Assembly (NCBI GenBank): GCA_049115815.1
Contig: JAGDZO010000019.1
Coordinates: forward strand, 186,001 to 250,000
From: Marinoscillum sp049115815
GTDB lineage: Bacteria; Bacteroidota; Bacteroidia; Cytophagales; Cyclobacteriaceae
DNA length: 64,000 bases
Reading direction: 5' to 3'
The translations under genes and the position numbers were made by a program. Every line of letters begins with the position of its first letter. The first letter of the stretch is position 1. The notes beneath the pieces were generated by a model. That model did no database searches. It saw only the letters and a list, made by a program, of their open reading frames with translations, and had not been told where the DNA came from. This document shows, piece after piece, positions 44,498 to 53,263 of this stretch.

Positions 44498-44724
44498 TTT
44501 GTGGTGTAATAATATGATACTTGAAAAGGAAAAACGCTCCTCTAAATTGAGCCATCTAAGTCAATATTCATAGCTTAATTACCGTGATAGAGATTGTAGT
44601 CAATTCTACTTTTCCAATTTGATGACCACAACTTCATTTTAAATAATTTATTCACTTGATTAAATAGCAAGGAGATTTCTTGAATTGACTTTCGCCTATC
44701 AATAATGTAAATTCTAAACCTACT

Positions 44725-47676
44725 ATGAAAGGGTTGCTGTTTCTAAAGGTCTATTTTTTAACCATTTGTCTTGTTTTTTCTCAAGAGACGATCAGGTTAC
44801 GATCTCTCACGACAAATGATGGGCTTTCGCAAAATTCTGTGAATCAGGTCTTCCAAGATGTTGATTCTTATATCTGGATAGCAACACAGGACGGGCTCAA
44901 CAAATATGATGGGTATGATTTTCAGATCTTCAGACCAGACTTGGAAGACTCATTTTCTATTTCTGACAATTTCATTATTCAGATTGTAGAAGACGACTTT
45001 GAACGACTGTGGCTCTCCACCCGTGAAGGAATCAATGTTTTTGATAAAAGAACGGGGCACTTCCATAAACTCAATGACCCAAACAACTATCCTCAAGTGT
45101 GGCACCTACAAAAACACAGAGACTGGATGTATTGGGCAAGATTTAATGGTGAAGTGTATGAAATAGTGCGAATGAATCATCAACACCAATTTACCAGCGC
45201 GCACATAGAAATAGACGAGTTGACAGAATTTTTAACACTTACAAACAAGCAGTTTCAACAACTAATAATTAATGACTCAGGTAGCTATTTAATCTTTGAA
45301 GATTACATCTCAAAGGTTGGTTGTCCTGATACTATAAATCTCCAGCGCCCTTATATTTCGACGCTTGTGAGTAACCCCCTCGTATTTAAGGACTCTTTAA
45401 TGGTTGTTCCATTTCAAGGCGGCATTGTTGGCATCAACACCTTACAGATGAAACAGTTTCTTGATATTCGGGAGCATGCCACCTTTTCAACATGTCAAAA
45501 AACTCGAGAAGAAGTTTATGTCAGTACTTCTCGAGGTATTTATACGCTTAATTTAAACACATTCAAATATGAAAAGGTCAGTACTATTCCAATTGATCTA
45601 AGTAACACATTGGTTCAGGATATTTACAAAGACTCCAGAGGCACTTATTGGATAAGTACAGCGAATAAAGGAATGATGATTCATGACCGACGATGGGAGA
45701 ATTTTCAATATATAAGAACCGAAAATTCCATTGTCTGGGACGCCACAGACAATGAAGAGATTTTTCTCTTGGGGACTCAAGATGGTGTGGTCATACAATC
45801 CAAAAAGGATTTGTCCGAACATAGAAGATTGCTTAAAAACCATAAGGTAACAGCCGTGTTTATCGACAATCAGAATATCATCTGGGCAGGTACAAGCGAG
45901 GGACTTATTTTTCATTCCAAACCTAACGAAACTTCATTTTCCCCATTTCCTTACGTATCTCCAGATAGAAACTCTATTTCCGAATTTTTTCATGACGAAA
46001 ACGGCAATTTATGGATAGGAAGTCACTCAGATGTTGCGATGATAGACCAAGATAGAAGAGTCATATCTATGGAGGAAAAAACTGGAAAGTACTTTTACGT
46101 GCTCGACATGTACGAAGATAGGCATGGCAATCTTTGGATAGGGTCGTCTAACGGCTTAGGCTATTTCACGTCCGAAAATAATTTTAGGCTGATACCTTTT
46201 ATTAAAAGCGATCCGAAGAGCATCAACTTCAATTTTGCCTCTGCAATACAAGAAGATTCTCAAGGAACAATTTGGGTTGCCACCTATGGTGGAGGTATAA
46301 GTCGACTAAATTCTGATTCCACATTTACACATTTCACAACTCGAGATGGTCTGTCTAATAATGTTATTCATGATATGATTATTGATAACCGTGATCGGCT
46401 CTGGATGGTATCAAATGAAGGGCTAAGTATTTTTGATATTTCATCCTCTACTTTTGTTAATCTCAACAAATCAAATGGGCTATTAAGTCATAATTTTGCT
46501 TTGAATGGAGGTAATAAACTAAGTGATGGGCAACTATCATTTGGAACTGTAGACGGTCTACTTCATTTTTTTTCTGACAGTATTTCTTGGAATGATACAA
46601 GTCCTCAGATTCACTTCGAAAAATTTCTAATTAACTACAAAGAGATCAAAAATCAGTCGATTGACACGATAGATGAGTTGAATCTATTCGCTGAGGATAG
46701 AGTTTTTTCAATGGAAATTGTATCACCCAATTTCATTGACCCAAAGGATCTAACATATGAGTATAAACTAGAAGGATTTGATGACGAGTGGGTAGTTTCA
46801 GATAAACCTGAATTACGAATTACTTACTCTTCACTTCCTTATAAAAATTTTATCCTAAGAGTAAGAAACAGGAGTAGAAATAATCGATTTGCAGGGTCTG
46901 AAAGAACGCTCTCAATCAATGTTCTTCCACCCTTTTGGTTAAAGTGGTGGTTCATTACTGCCGCAATCGTCTGCCTGGGAGCTATGATCACAGGCATGAT
47001 CTACTACCTTTCTAGAAGAAAACTTAAGATAAAACTTGATGAACTAGAGACCAAGGCTAAGATTCAACAAGAAAGGGAAAGAATCAGTAGGGATCTACAT
47101 GACAGTGTTGGAACACATTTCGCTTATATCATTTCCCGATTAGATTATTTGTACTTAGGCTGGGGAAAGAAGGAAATTGGAGACACAAAAGACTACCTCA
47201 TTAAGATCACAGATTTTGCCAGATCAGGCATGAAAATGTTGCGTGAGACCATCTGGGCTTTGAACGAGGAGCACGTATCATCAAATAGCCTTAAACTGAA
47301 AATCGATGATTATCTGAAGCTTTGTTTTACTGGTCTTGCATCTCATTACAAGTTTTCTTTTCAGTCGCTCGAAGAGAAAGTTAACGCTGAAGTCGCTTTA
47401 AATTCATTTCGGATAATTCAAGAAGGGGTTAGCAATGCTATCAAACATTCTCAGGCTCGTAATATTTCTATCAGGCTCTCCTTGGACGGAGAGCAGATTT
47501 TACTAGATATTGAGGATGACGGAAAAGGTTTCGAGATGCAAGAGGAGCAATTAACATCAGAGCACTACGGCTTAAAAAACATAAGAAGAAGAGCGGAGGA
47601 ATTAAATTGTTCTTTAAATGTTGTTTCAGATTCAAGTGGAACAAGAATCGCAATTCAATCCAAAAATAACCCATAG
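44725..47676 (+). CDS. Reg_prop sensor histidine kinase (NarX-type, HisKA_3)
   Basis: This 983-residue membrane sensor kinase has a signal peptide and two seven-bladed reg_prop propellers (about residues 20-640, repeats such as YIWIATQDGLNKYDG and NLWIGSSNGLGYF). A Y_Y_Y domain follows (about 645-735), then one transmembrane helix at about 741-763. The HisKA_3 dimerisation domain has its phospho-acceptor at His792 in RISRDLHDSVG. The HATPase domain carries the N box EGVSNAIKHS and the G box DIEDDGKGFEM. It lacks the receiver and AraC domains of hybrid systems. A response regulator follows after 41 bp. The periplasmic ligand is unknown. Confidence 0.96.
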   Translation: MKGLLFLKVYFLTICLVFSQETIRLRSLTTNDGLSQNSVNQVFQDVDSYIWIATQDGLNKYDGYDFQIFRPDLEDSFSISDNFIIQIVEDDFERLWLSTREGINVFDKRTGHFHKLNDPNNYPQVWHLQKHRDWMYWARFNGEVYEIVRMNHQHQFTSAHIEIDELTEFLTLTNKQFQQLIINDSGSYLIFEDYISKVGCPDTINLQRPYISTLVSNPLVFKDSLMVVPFQGGIVGINTLQMKQFLDIREHATFSTCQKTREEVYVSTSRGIYTLNLNTFKYEKVSTIPIDLSNTLVQDIYKDSRGTYWISTANKGMMIHDRRWENFQYIRTENSIVWDATDNEEIFLLGTQDGVVIQSKKDLSEHRRLLKNHKVTAVFIDNQNIIWAGTSEGLIFHSKPNETSFSPFPYVSPDRNSISEFFHDENGNLWIGSHSDVAMIDQDRRVISMEEKTGKYFYVLDMYEDRHGNLWIGSSNGLGYFTSENNFRLIPFIKSDPKSINFNFASAIQEDSQGTIWVATYGGGISRLNSDSTFTHFTTRDGLSNNVIHDMIIDNRDRLWMVSNEGLSIFDISSSTFVNLNKSNGLLSHNFALNGGNKLSDGQLSFGTVDGLLHFFSDSISWNDTSPQIHFEKFLINYKEIKNQSIDTIDELNLFAEDRVFSMEIVSPNFIDPKDLTYEYKLEGFDDEWVVSDKPELRITYSSLPYKNFILRVRNRSRNNRFAGSERTLSINVLPPFWLKWWFITAAIVCLGAMITGMIYYLSRRKLKIKLDELETKAKIQQERERISRDLHDSVGTHFAYIISRLDYLYLGWGKKEIGDTKDYLIKITDFARSGMKMLRETIWALNEEHVSSNSLKLKIDDYLKLCFTGLASHYKFSFQSLEEKVNAEVALNSFRIIQEGVSNAIKHSQARNISIRLSLDGEQILLDIEDDGKGFEMQEEQLTSEHYGLKNIRRRAEELNCSLNVVSDSSGTRIAIQSKNNP

Positions 47677-47717
47677 GGATTATTGATTGATAGCTTAAAA
47701 ATGGCATAATTACTTTT

Positions 47718-48371
47718 ATGGAAATAATTAAGATTGGCATAGTAGATGATAATGTTCACCTGGCCAACCAGATGGTGAATAATTTCTCCTTGTTCAGTCA
47801 TATAAGAATTTGCCTCATAGCTAGTAATGGTTTGGATCTCCTTAACCAATTAAAACTATCACAACCGGACGTGATCCTTATGGATGTCCAAATGCCTGAA
47901 ATGGATGGCATTGCTGCTACCAAGGAAGTCAAGACGCTTTATCCCAAAATAAAAATATTGATGCTCTCCGTCTTTGATCAAGATGACAAAGTCTTTCATT
48001 CCATATTAGCAGGGGCTTCTGGTTATTTATTAAAGGAAGAATCCCCGGTGCGGATATTAGAAGCTGTGGAAAATGTGCTCAATGGGGGTGCCTCCATGTC
48101 AGCCCTGATTGCAGCCAAGGCATTAAACTTAATCCGTTTTCAAAACAATCAATCACTTCCTGAAAAGCCACCTTCAGATTTTGGTCTTTCTAACAGAGAG
48201 ATGGAAATTCTAGAACATTTGGCAGATGGTAAAGACTATTTGAAAATAGCAGAAGCACTTTTCATAAGTCCTAACACCGTGAAAAAACATATATCCAACT
48301 TGTACGAAAAGTTGCATGTCCATTCCAAAGCAGAAGCGGTTAGAATAGCCGTAGAGAATAAATGGGTTTAG
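47718..48371 (+). CDS. NarL/FixJ-type response regulator
   Basis: This 217-residue regulator has an N-terminal receiver with the phospho-acceptor Asp56 in LMDVQMPEMDG, a conserved Ser in MLSVFD and Lys in YLLKEE. The C-terminal LuxR-type helix-turn-helix domain (about 150-217) contains LSNREMEILEHLADG and ISPNTVKKHISNLYEKL. It is the evident partner of the preceding HisKA_3 kinase. Its stop is 1 bp from the end of the convergent gene at 48373. The paired dyads 1 kb away are candidate binding sites. Confidence 0.96.
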   Translation: MEIIKIGIVDDNVHLANQMVNNFSLFSHIRICLIASNGLDLLNQLKLSQPDVILMDVQMPEMDGIAATKEVKTLYPKIKILMLSVFDQDDKVFHSILAGASGYLLKEESPVRILEAVENVLNGGASMSALIAAKALNLIRFQNNQSLPEKPPSDFGLSNREMEILEHLADGKDYLKIAEALFISPNTVKKHISNLYEKLHVHSKAEAVRIAVENKWV

Positions 48372-48372
48372 C

Positions 48373-49287
48373 TTATCTCATATTGAACATTAACCCATAA
48401 GCTACCATAAACCAAATATTCTCATTTTCAGGGGAGGGTCTTGTACCAAGTTCCCATTTCAGATATGATCCATTGGCGTTGTGGTTTTTGTTGGTTATTA
48501 AATAATATGATCCTAGTCTGAATCCAACTGACGAATTCCCTAGTGTGCTTTCCTCCTTTATATCATAGCTAATTCCTTGGCTCCCCCATAAACCATTGTC
48601 TTCAAATTTGCCCATATCCATTCCCATGCCTATGATTATGTCCGCATAAAACTGAAAGTATCTGAGCTTCTGGATTGTACCAAAGTCTTCATTTGGACTG
48701 CTCGCATTCATTTTCAATGCTGATCTACTTAACGAAGCAACCCCCAAGTATATCCCCTGAGTAGAATAGTTGCCTTCTACAGTAAAATCTGAACTTACCC
48801 CATTAAACTCCGCATTATAGTAGCTGAAATTTCCAGTGTAACTCATCAGTCCTCCTCTTGCCAATATCATCTTCTCAATATTAAAGTCTGACATGATATA
48901 AGTAGTAGTCACTGTAGTGTACCCCACAGACTTTAGTGGGAATTTCTTCTGCTTTGTAGCATTGGACTTGATCATAGGATACTCAGCTCCTATCTCCATA
49001 GTCACGGGAGCATCGAAAAACTCGTTAGTGATAGACGCATTCAACAGCGCATAATCATAGTGTGCTCTTACATGTACCGGCAGTTTTCTCACAAAAACTT
49101 CACCGCCTAGATTAAATCCACCAAGCGTCGTTTCCATACTTGAATATACACTCAGGTAAGGCATGATAGATAATTGATTAAATGCTGGATCATCATCCAA
49201 AATTTCGTAATTGATTTTCTGACCTAGAACAGAAAAAGTCATAAGACACAGAAAAAGAAAGACAGAAATGGTAGTCAGTGATTTCAT
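48373..49287 (-). CDS. Unknown outer-membrane-like protein
   Basis: This 304-residue protein has a signal peptide (about residues 1-22, ending SVLGQ). The remainder alternates polar and hydrophobic residues in a manner that suggests a small outer-membrane beta-barrel (for example GFNLGGEVFVRKLPVHVRAH, LKWELGTRPS, WFMVAYGLMFNMR). I recognise no family. It converges on the response regulator gene. It is transcribed divergently from the unknown secreted protein at 49437, with two dyads between them. Confidence 0.8.
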   Translation of the reverse strand: MKSLTTISVFLFLCLMTFSVLGQKINYEILDDDPAFNQLSIMPYLSVYSSMETTLGGFNLGGEVFVRKLPVHVRAHYDYALLNASITNEFFDAPVTMEIGAEYPMIKSNATKQKKFPLKSVGYTTVTTTYIMSDFNIEKMILARGGLMSYTGNFSYYNAEFNGVSSDFTVEGNYSTQGIYLGVASLSRSALKMNASSPNEDFGTIQKLRYFQFYADIIIGMGMDMGKFEDNGLWGSQGISYDIKEESTLGNSSVGFRLGSYYLITNKNHNANGSYLKWELGTRPSPENENIWFMVAYGLMFNMR

Positions 49288-49332
49288 TGCATTTTTTTTC
49301 GATCAAGTTAGAATTGGGATATGTGCCGTTCA

Positions 49333-49382
49333 ATTACCCATTTGGATAATATTTTAATGCCGATATAACCCATATGGGTTAT
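49333..49382. promoter_or_regulatory. Paired 18-bp dyads in the divergent promoter region
   Basis: ATAACCCATATGGGTTAT at 49365-49382 is a perfect 18-bp palindrome. ATTACCCATTTGGATAAT at 49333-49350 is a related imperfect dyad pairing at 7 of 9 positions. Their centres are 32 bp apart, close to three helical turns, so both face the same side. The half-site is ACCCA separated by 2 bp from TGGRT, similar in layout to NarL-type inverted heptamers. The sites lie 46 bp from the start of the minus-strand gene and 55 bp from that of the plus-strand gene. Confidence 0.6.
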
Positions 49383-49436
49383 TGATATTGAATGGGGTTA
49401 GATCAAACTTTAACGCTCAATTAACCATCAGATATC

Positions 49437-50351
49437 ATGAAAAGAATCGCTTACTACTTTATTTTCAACATCATACTATTTTCCGGATTTGCACAAGTCG
49501 AGGTTGGTAAAACCAAAAACACCATCATGGGGAAGGGAAAAATTATCGGCCAGATTGAGAATGAGTTAATCATGGATAATTTTTCAATCAACATCAACTT
49601 ATATGCCTATGGCGAAGATAAAGGTGGAGGTATGGGAAGCTCTACAACATCCACTGTTGGGGTAAGAACTCACCTTTCTGAAGTGGATGAGCCCCTAGCA
49701 CAGGAAATATCCAATGAAGCCTATGCCTATTTTGTAAAATCCTGGGGCGAAAGAGGTATTGAGGTAATTGTACCTTCTAAAGAGGAAATTGAGAAATCAA
49801 AAAATTACGCCAAAGCAAATAAAAAAGGGAAAGCCTCGATAAATACTGGTGGAACAAAGGAAACCGCTGAAAAAAAGATTCATAGCATTATGGCATGGCC
49901 GAATGATGTGAATATTGCTATTGCTGGTGAAGGTCCTACAGGTAAAACTGGAAATTTTCAAGTAATGATGTGGGAGTTGTTGGCGAAAAATGCCGGTTAT
50001 ACAGCGTTCAATAGCTCTATCAATTTTATGTCTTTCAAGACAGCTAAACTTGGGACTACAGCTTCGGTAACAGCCATCCCGCAACTAACCGCGGCAAATG
50101 TATTGACTGCCGGGAGATGGATGAAGAATAAAGTTGGTGGGTATATTGGTAGCAATAACCCTGAAGGAATCGAAGACTTTTTTACGGAAGTGGACAAAGA
50201 CGGATTTGACTTCTTAGGCTCAAGTTCAAATGATTGGAATTATATAGCTGACAGGAGCAAATTCAAATCCAATGTCATGGACCTTATCAAAAAAGGAATG
50301 GACGACCTATTTGCCGATTATGATCAAGTAGTTGCAGATAATAAGAAATAA
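49437..50351 (+). CDS. Unknown exported protein
   Basis: This 304-residue protein has a signal peptide (about residues 1-19, ending SGFAQ). I do not recognise the mature part: it has a Gly/Ser/Thr-rich patch (GGGMGSSTTSTVGV), a Lys-rich segment near residues 120-145, and alternating strand-like sequence towards an acidic C-terminus. There is no lipobox, no sorting-domain signature and no cysteine in the mature protein. It is divergent from the unknown barrel-like gene across the paired dyads and is followed by a terminator. Joint control by the adjacent two-component system is inference. Confidence 0.8.
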   Translation: MKRIAYYFIFNIILFSGFAQVEVGKTKNTIMGKGKIIGQIENELIMDNFSININLYAYGEDKGGGMGSSTTSTVGVRTHLSEVDEPLAQEISNEAYAYFVKSWGERGIEVIVPSKEEIEKSKNYAKANKKGKASINTGGTKETAEKKIHSIMAWPNDVNIAIAGEGPTGKTGNFQVMMWELLAKNAGYTAFNSSINFMSFKTAKLGTTASVTAIPQLTAANVLTAGRWMKNKVGGYIGSNNPEGIEDFFTEVDKDGFDFLGSSSNDWNYIADRSKFKSNVMDLIKKGMDDLFADYDQVVADNKK

Positions 50352-50382
50352 TAATCAACTCGCTATACCAGCTTGAGATATA

Positions 50383-50409
50383 GGCAGGGTCTTTTGACTC
50401 TGCCTTTTT
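50383..50409 (+). terminator. Terminator after the unknown exported protein
   Basis: GGCAGGGTC and GACTCTGCC pair over 9 bp, including one G-T, around a TTTT loop, and are followed by TTTTTATTT. It is 31 bp after the stop. The next 140 bp (50410-50548) hold nothing I can identify. Confidence 0.85.
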
Positions 50410-50548
50410 ATTTCAGCAAATCAAGGTGCGATAGCAATCTTTTGAATAGAAATCAACCAAAAAATTGATAGGAAAAGGAAATAATAGAACTCAGAACCAT
50501 TAGAACCGCGGGGCTCTCATATCACAACTTTGAGAAAATGGCATTAAA

Positions 50549-50575
50549 AAGCGATCAACTTATCGTTAATCGCTT
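50549..50575 (-). terminator. Second terminator downstream of tRNA-Val
   Basis: On the minus strand AAGCGATTAAC and GTTGATCGCTT pair at 10 of 11 positions around GATAA and run into TTTTTAA. It lies just after the decayed tRNA-Val fragment, about 150 bp beyond the primary tRNA-Val terminator. Confidence 0.6.
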
Positions 50576-50581
50576 ACTGTA

Positions 50582-50598
50582 GTGGGTGCTGAGGGATT
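50582..50598 (-). pseudogene. Decayed tRNA-Val 3' fragment
   Basis: GTGGGTGCTGAGGGATT matches the 3' end region of tRNA-Val (50731-50747) at 16 of 17 positions, an offset of 149 bp. A second T-arm-like block (GATTTCGAACCACGA) is at 50653-50667. The intervening GC-rich sequence does not fold as a tRNA. Confidence 0.5.
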
Positions 50599-50692
50599 AC
50601 TCATACCCGCGAATCATGCCGCACCGCCCCTGGTGAATCTTCGCTGCGCTACGATTTCGAACCACGATGTTCTCATCTCTCAAAACAAGGCA

Positions 50693-50724
50693 TAAAAAAA
50701 CCCAGAATCTTTCGAATCTGGGTT
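50693..50724 (-). terminator. Terminator of tRNA-Val
   Basis: On the minus strand AACCCAGA and TCTGGGTT form an 8-bp stem followed by a run of Ts. It begins 7 nt after the tRNA-Val 3' end. Confidence 0.85.
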
Positions 50725-50731
50725 TTGAATG

Positions 50732-50806
50732 TGGGCGCTGAGGGATTCGAACCCCCGACCCCCTCGGTGTAAACGAGGTGCTCTGAACCAACTGAGCTAA
50801 GCGCCC
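50732..50806 (-). tRNA. tRNA-Val (anticodon TAC)
   Basis: The minus strand starts GGGCGCTTAGCTCAGTTGGT and folds as a cloverleaf with a perfect GGGCGCT/AGCGCCC acceptor stem. The anticodon stem CCTCG/CGAGG encloses TTTACAC, and the T-arm is GGGGGTTCGAATCCC. The discriminator is A and CCA is not encoded. It has a consensus promoter at 50847-50876 and a terminator at 50693-50724. Confidence 0.97.
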
Positions 50807-50846
50807 GTTTCTAAAAGTTATTGAGATATCCCTCAAAAACGGAATG

Positions 50847-50876
50847 CAAATCTAGTACAGTTTGGAAGCATTGCAA
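50847..50876 (-). promoter_or_regulatory. tRNA-Val promoter
   Basis: On the minus strand TTG (50876-50874) and TAGATTTG (50854-50847) are separated by 19 bp, fitting the Bacteroidota consensus. The tRNA begins 40 bp downstream. The layout matches the tRNA-Asn promoter. Confidence 0.75.
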
Positions 50877-50904
50877 GTAGTTTGAATCAAATATTTAAAA
50901 AAAG

Positions 50905-51561
50905 TCAACTTACGGCTACTCCGAGATAATCATTGAAAGGTTTCATAAGCTCGAATGACTCCAAAACATGCTGCACATATCCTTCTTTGGTGGCTAGCTT
51001 GTCGTCAACTTCTCGCATTACCGTGTAGCTTTTCAACTTCAAAAATTCAATATTGGGATGATCTTTAGGGTATCCTTTTGGAGCCGTTTTGAGCTTTTCT
51101 CCTCTAATCTCACCGTAGACTTCCGAAAACGCTGAGTCCGAAACTATCTTTTTCAGCTCCTCAGGATTATAATCTATTTCTTGCCTTATTTTCCTCAGCG
51201 TTTCAGCCTCTGGCATATAAATGCCTCCTCCTATGAAATGAGATCCCGGTTGGAAATGAACATAGTAAGCGGGATTCCCCGATTTCTTACCTCCTTCAGA
51301 AATAGCCGCTCCAAAATTCACTTTATAAGGACGTTTGTCTTTACTAAACCGAATGTCACGATTGATCCTGAATATGGTGTCTTTCGCTCTTAGATCAGCG
51401 ACGGTAGGGTCTATAACCTTTAGTTCCGCCAATAATTCCTCTACAAATGAAATAAACTCTTGCCTACACTCTTGATACCACTTCTTATTGGCATCCATCC
51501 ATTCTTTTGAGTTGTTCTTATTAAGTTCTATTAAGAACTTATGGCTATTACTTAGATTCAT
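50905..51561 (-). CDS. DUF2461 protein (TIGR02453 family)
   Basis: This 218-residue cytoplasmic protein belongs to the DUF2461 family, recognised by FLIELNKNNSKEWMDANKKW near the N-terminus, DTIFRINRDIRFSKDKRPYK in the centre, and PAYYVHFQPG then GGGIYMPEA. The function is not established. The frame opens with a TTG at 51570; the ATG at 51561 is preferred. It overlaps the murF 3' end by 14 bp, so the two genes are probably coupled. Confidence 0.92.
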   Translation of the reverse strand: MNLSNSHKFLIELNKNNSKEWMDANKKWYQECRQEFISFVEELLAELKVIDPTVADLRAKDTIFRINRDIRFSKDKRPYKVNFGAAISEGGKKSGNPAYYVHFQPGSHFIGGGIYMPEAETLRKIRQEIDYNPEELKKIVSDSAFSEVYGEIRGEKLKTAPKGYPKDHPNIEFLKLKSYTVMREVDDKLATKEGYVQHVLESFELMKPFNDYLGVAVS

Positions 51562-52840
51562 TTTGTTCAAATATTTGTTCGCTTAATTGCTCCAGTCGCA
51601 TACTCCGAGAGCCCTTAACCAAAACGTTCCCTTTCTGAATTGGTTGACTTTTAAGCGCCTCTATCGCTTGATCAACATTCTCATACCAATATGATCCGGG
51701 TACTTCTTGTGCGGCAAGACTCATGTTGTCCCCTATGAATATCGCCGATTCTACTCCTATGGATTTCACCAATTCGCCTACCTCTTTATGCTTATTTAGG
51801 GAATCCTCCACTTCTTTCATATCACCCAAAACCACATGCTTTTTACCATGCATGTCTCCTAGATTTTCCAATGCTGCTCGCATGGAGGTTGGGTTGGCAT
51901 TGTAGCAATCAAGGATAACCTGTACTTCTCCGCAATCCAGAACTTGAGAGCGCTGATTGCTTGGAACATATGAAGCAATAGCATCCAAGATGTCAGTATC
52001 CTCTACCCCAAATGTTCGCCCAACCGCCACAGCTGCGGCAATATTGGGGAAGTTATACGCCCCGATTAAGCTGGTCTTAACTTGTCGGTCACCGATCGAA
52101 ATAGTCAAATAAGGATCTGCACTAACGAGTTTTAGATCACAATTTGGGTAAGTAATGGGATCCTCGAACCGCTTAGTCATATTCATCAACCGGGGATCAG
52201 ATGTGTTAATTAATGGTGTGCCATTAGTTTTTCTCAGATGATCAAACAACTCTGATTTCCCTCTAAGCACCCCTTCTATCCCTCCGAATGTTTCGGTGTG
52301 TGCTTCTCCAATATTAGTGATCAAGCCGTAATTAGGGTTGGCATAAGAGCATAACTCTGCAATGTCTCCTACATGGTTGGCTCCCATTTCTATTATAGCT
52401 ATTTCCACCTGTGGGTGAATGTGTAAAAGAGTCAGCGGCACACCAAGATGATTGTTGTAGTTTCCCTTAGTCGCATGCGTGATGTACTTTTTCTGCAGTA
52501 CCAAATTGATGATTTCCTTAGTAGTGGTTTTACCATTTGATCCTGTGAGACCCAGCACGGTCCTTTTAAATCTTGATCTATGAAAAATGGCCAATTGCTG
52601 TAATGCTTTCATGCCATTTTCTGCAAGGATATATCTGTCATCAAGTACATACTCAGGATCATCCACTACGGCGAAATTGGCTCCTAGCTCAAGCGCCTTT
52701 GAAGCGAATTTATTCGCATTAAAATTCGGGCCTTGAATCGCAAAAAACAGATTCCCATTTGATATTGTCCTGGTGTCAATAGACACTCCGTCACTTTGCA
52801 AAAACTTAGAATAGAGATATTCAATAAAATTTTCCATCAT
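51548..52840 (-). CDS. murF: UDP-N-acetylmuramoyl-tripeptide--D-alanyl-D-alanine ligase
   Basis: MurF adds D-Ala-D-Ala to the UDP-MurNAc-tripeptide, the last cytoplasmic step of peptidoglycan precursor synthesis. The 430-residue protein has the Mur-ligase ATP motif LGLTGSNGKTTTKE, the following THATKGNYNNHLGVPLTLL, and EMGANHVGDIAEL. The C-terminal domain motif is LDCYNANPTSMRAAL. Two adjacent Met codons start the protein and either could be used. It is isolated from the main mur cluster, which is not in this window. The divergent small gene begins only 18 bp away. Confidence 0.97.
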   Translation of the reverse strand: MMENFIEYLYSKFLQSDGVSIDTRTISNGNLFFAIQGPNFNANKFASKALELGANFAVVDDPEYVLDDRYILAENGMKALQQLAIFHRSRFKRTVLGLTGSNGKTTTKEIINLVLQKKYITHATKGNYNNHLGVPLTLLHIHPQVEIAIIEMGANHVGDIAELCSYANPNYGLITNIGEAHTETFGGIEGVLRGKSELFDHLRKTNGTPLINTSDPRLMNMTKRFEDPITYPNCDLKLVSADPYLTISIGDRQVKTSLIGAYNFPNIAAAVAVGRTFGVEDTDILDAIASYVPSNQRSQVLDCGEVQVILDCYNANPTSMRAALENLGDMHGKKHVVLGDMKEVEDSLNKHKEVGELVKSIGVESAIFIGDNMSLAAQEVPGSYWYENVDQAIEALKSQPIQKGNVLVKGSRSMRLEQLSEQIFEQNESK

Positions 52841-52858
52841 TACAAATATATTCAGCCA

Positions 52859-53263
52859 ATGCTCATGTCCGACAAAAACCGATTATTCATCCTTATAGAA
52901 TTTTACCAGGACAAAATTCACTATGATTTTACCAATGACTTGGAGTTGATGATTCAATCGCGAAAGGGCGCTAATGACACATTGATCACTATGGACAACT
53001 TCTCAGATGCAATCACGGTTCACCAGATTCAAAATTTGGTAAAACAGCATGATGATATCACGGTAATCAATTTCTACAAAGCTGAAGTAGAAACTCTAGG
53101 AGCATCAATGGGCCTTATTAATGCTGCCTTCAAGCAAAAAGCCAGATTTTTTAGCAATTATGAATCGAAAGCACTGAAGCCAATTATGACTTCTACCAAG
53201 GGACTATATTTTGAAAACCCAGCTCATCTTGAAGAACAGCTATTCGATGGTGAACTGATCTGA
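52859..53263 (+). CDS. Small conserved-looking protein of unknown function
   Basis: This protein of about 134 residues (ATG at 52859, or 52865 for MSDKNRL) is soluble with mixed alpha/beta character and no recognisable motif. The ordered hydrophobic pattern (NRLFILIEFYQDKIHYDF, ITVINFYKAEVETLGA) argues that it is coding. The frame extends upstream to 52796 into murF, which I reject. It is squeezed between divergent murF and the convergent omega-amidase-like gene, overlapping the latter by 24 bp. Confidence 0.7.
   Translation: MLMSDKNRLFILIEFYQDKIHYDFTNDLELMIQSRKGANDTLITMDNFSDAITVHQIQNLVKQHDDITVINFYKAEVETLGASMGLINAAFKQKARFFSNYESKALKPIMTSTKGLYFENPAHLEEQLFDGELI

Noticed and set aside
50597..50836. 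79-codon minus-strand frame
   Set aside because: It runs straight through tRNA-Val and its terminator; its arginine- and proline-rich translation is the usual artefact of reading a tRNA gene.
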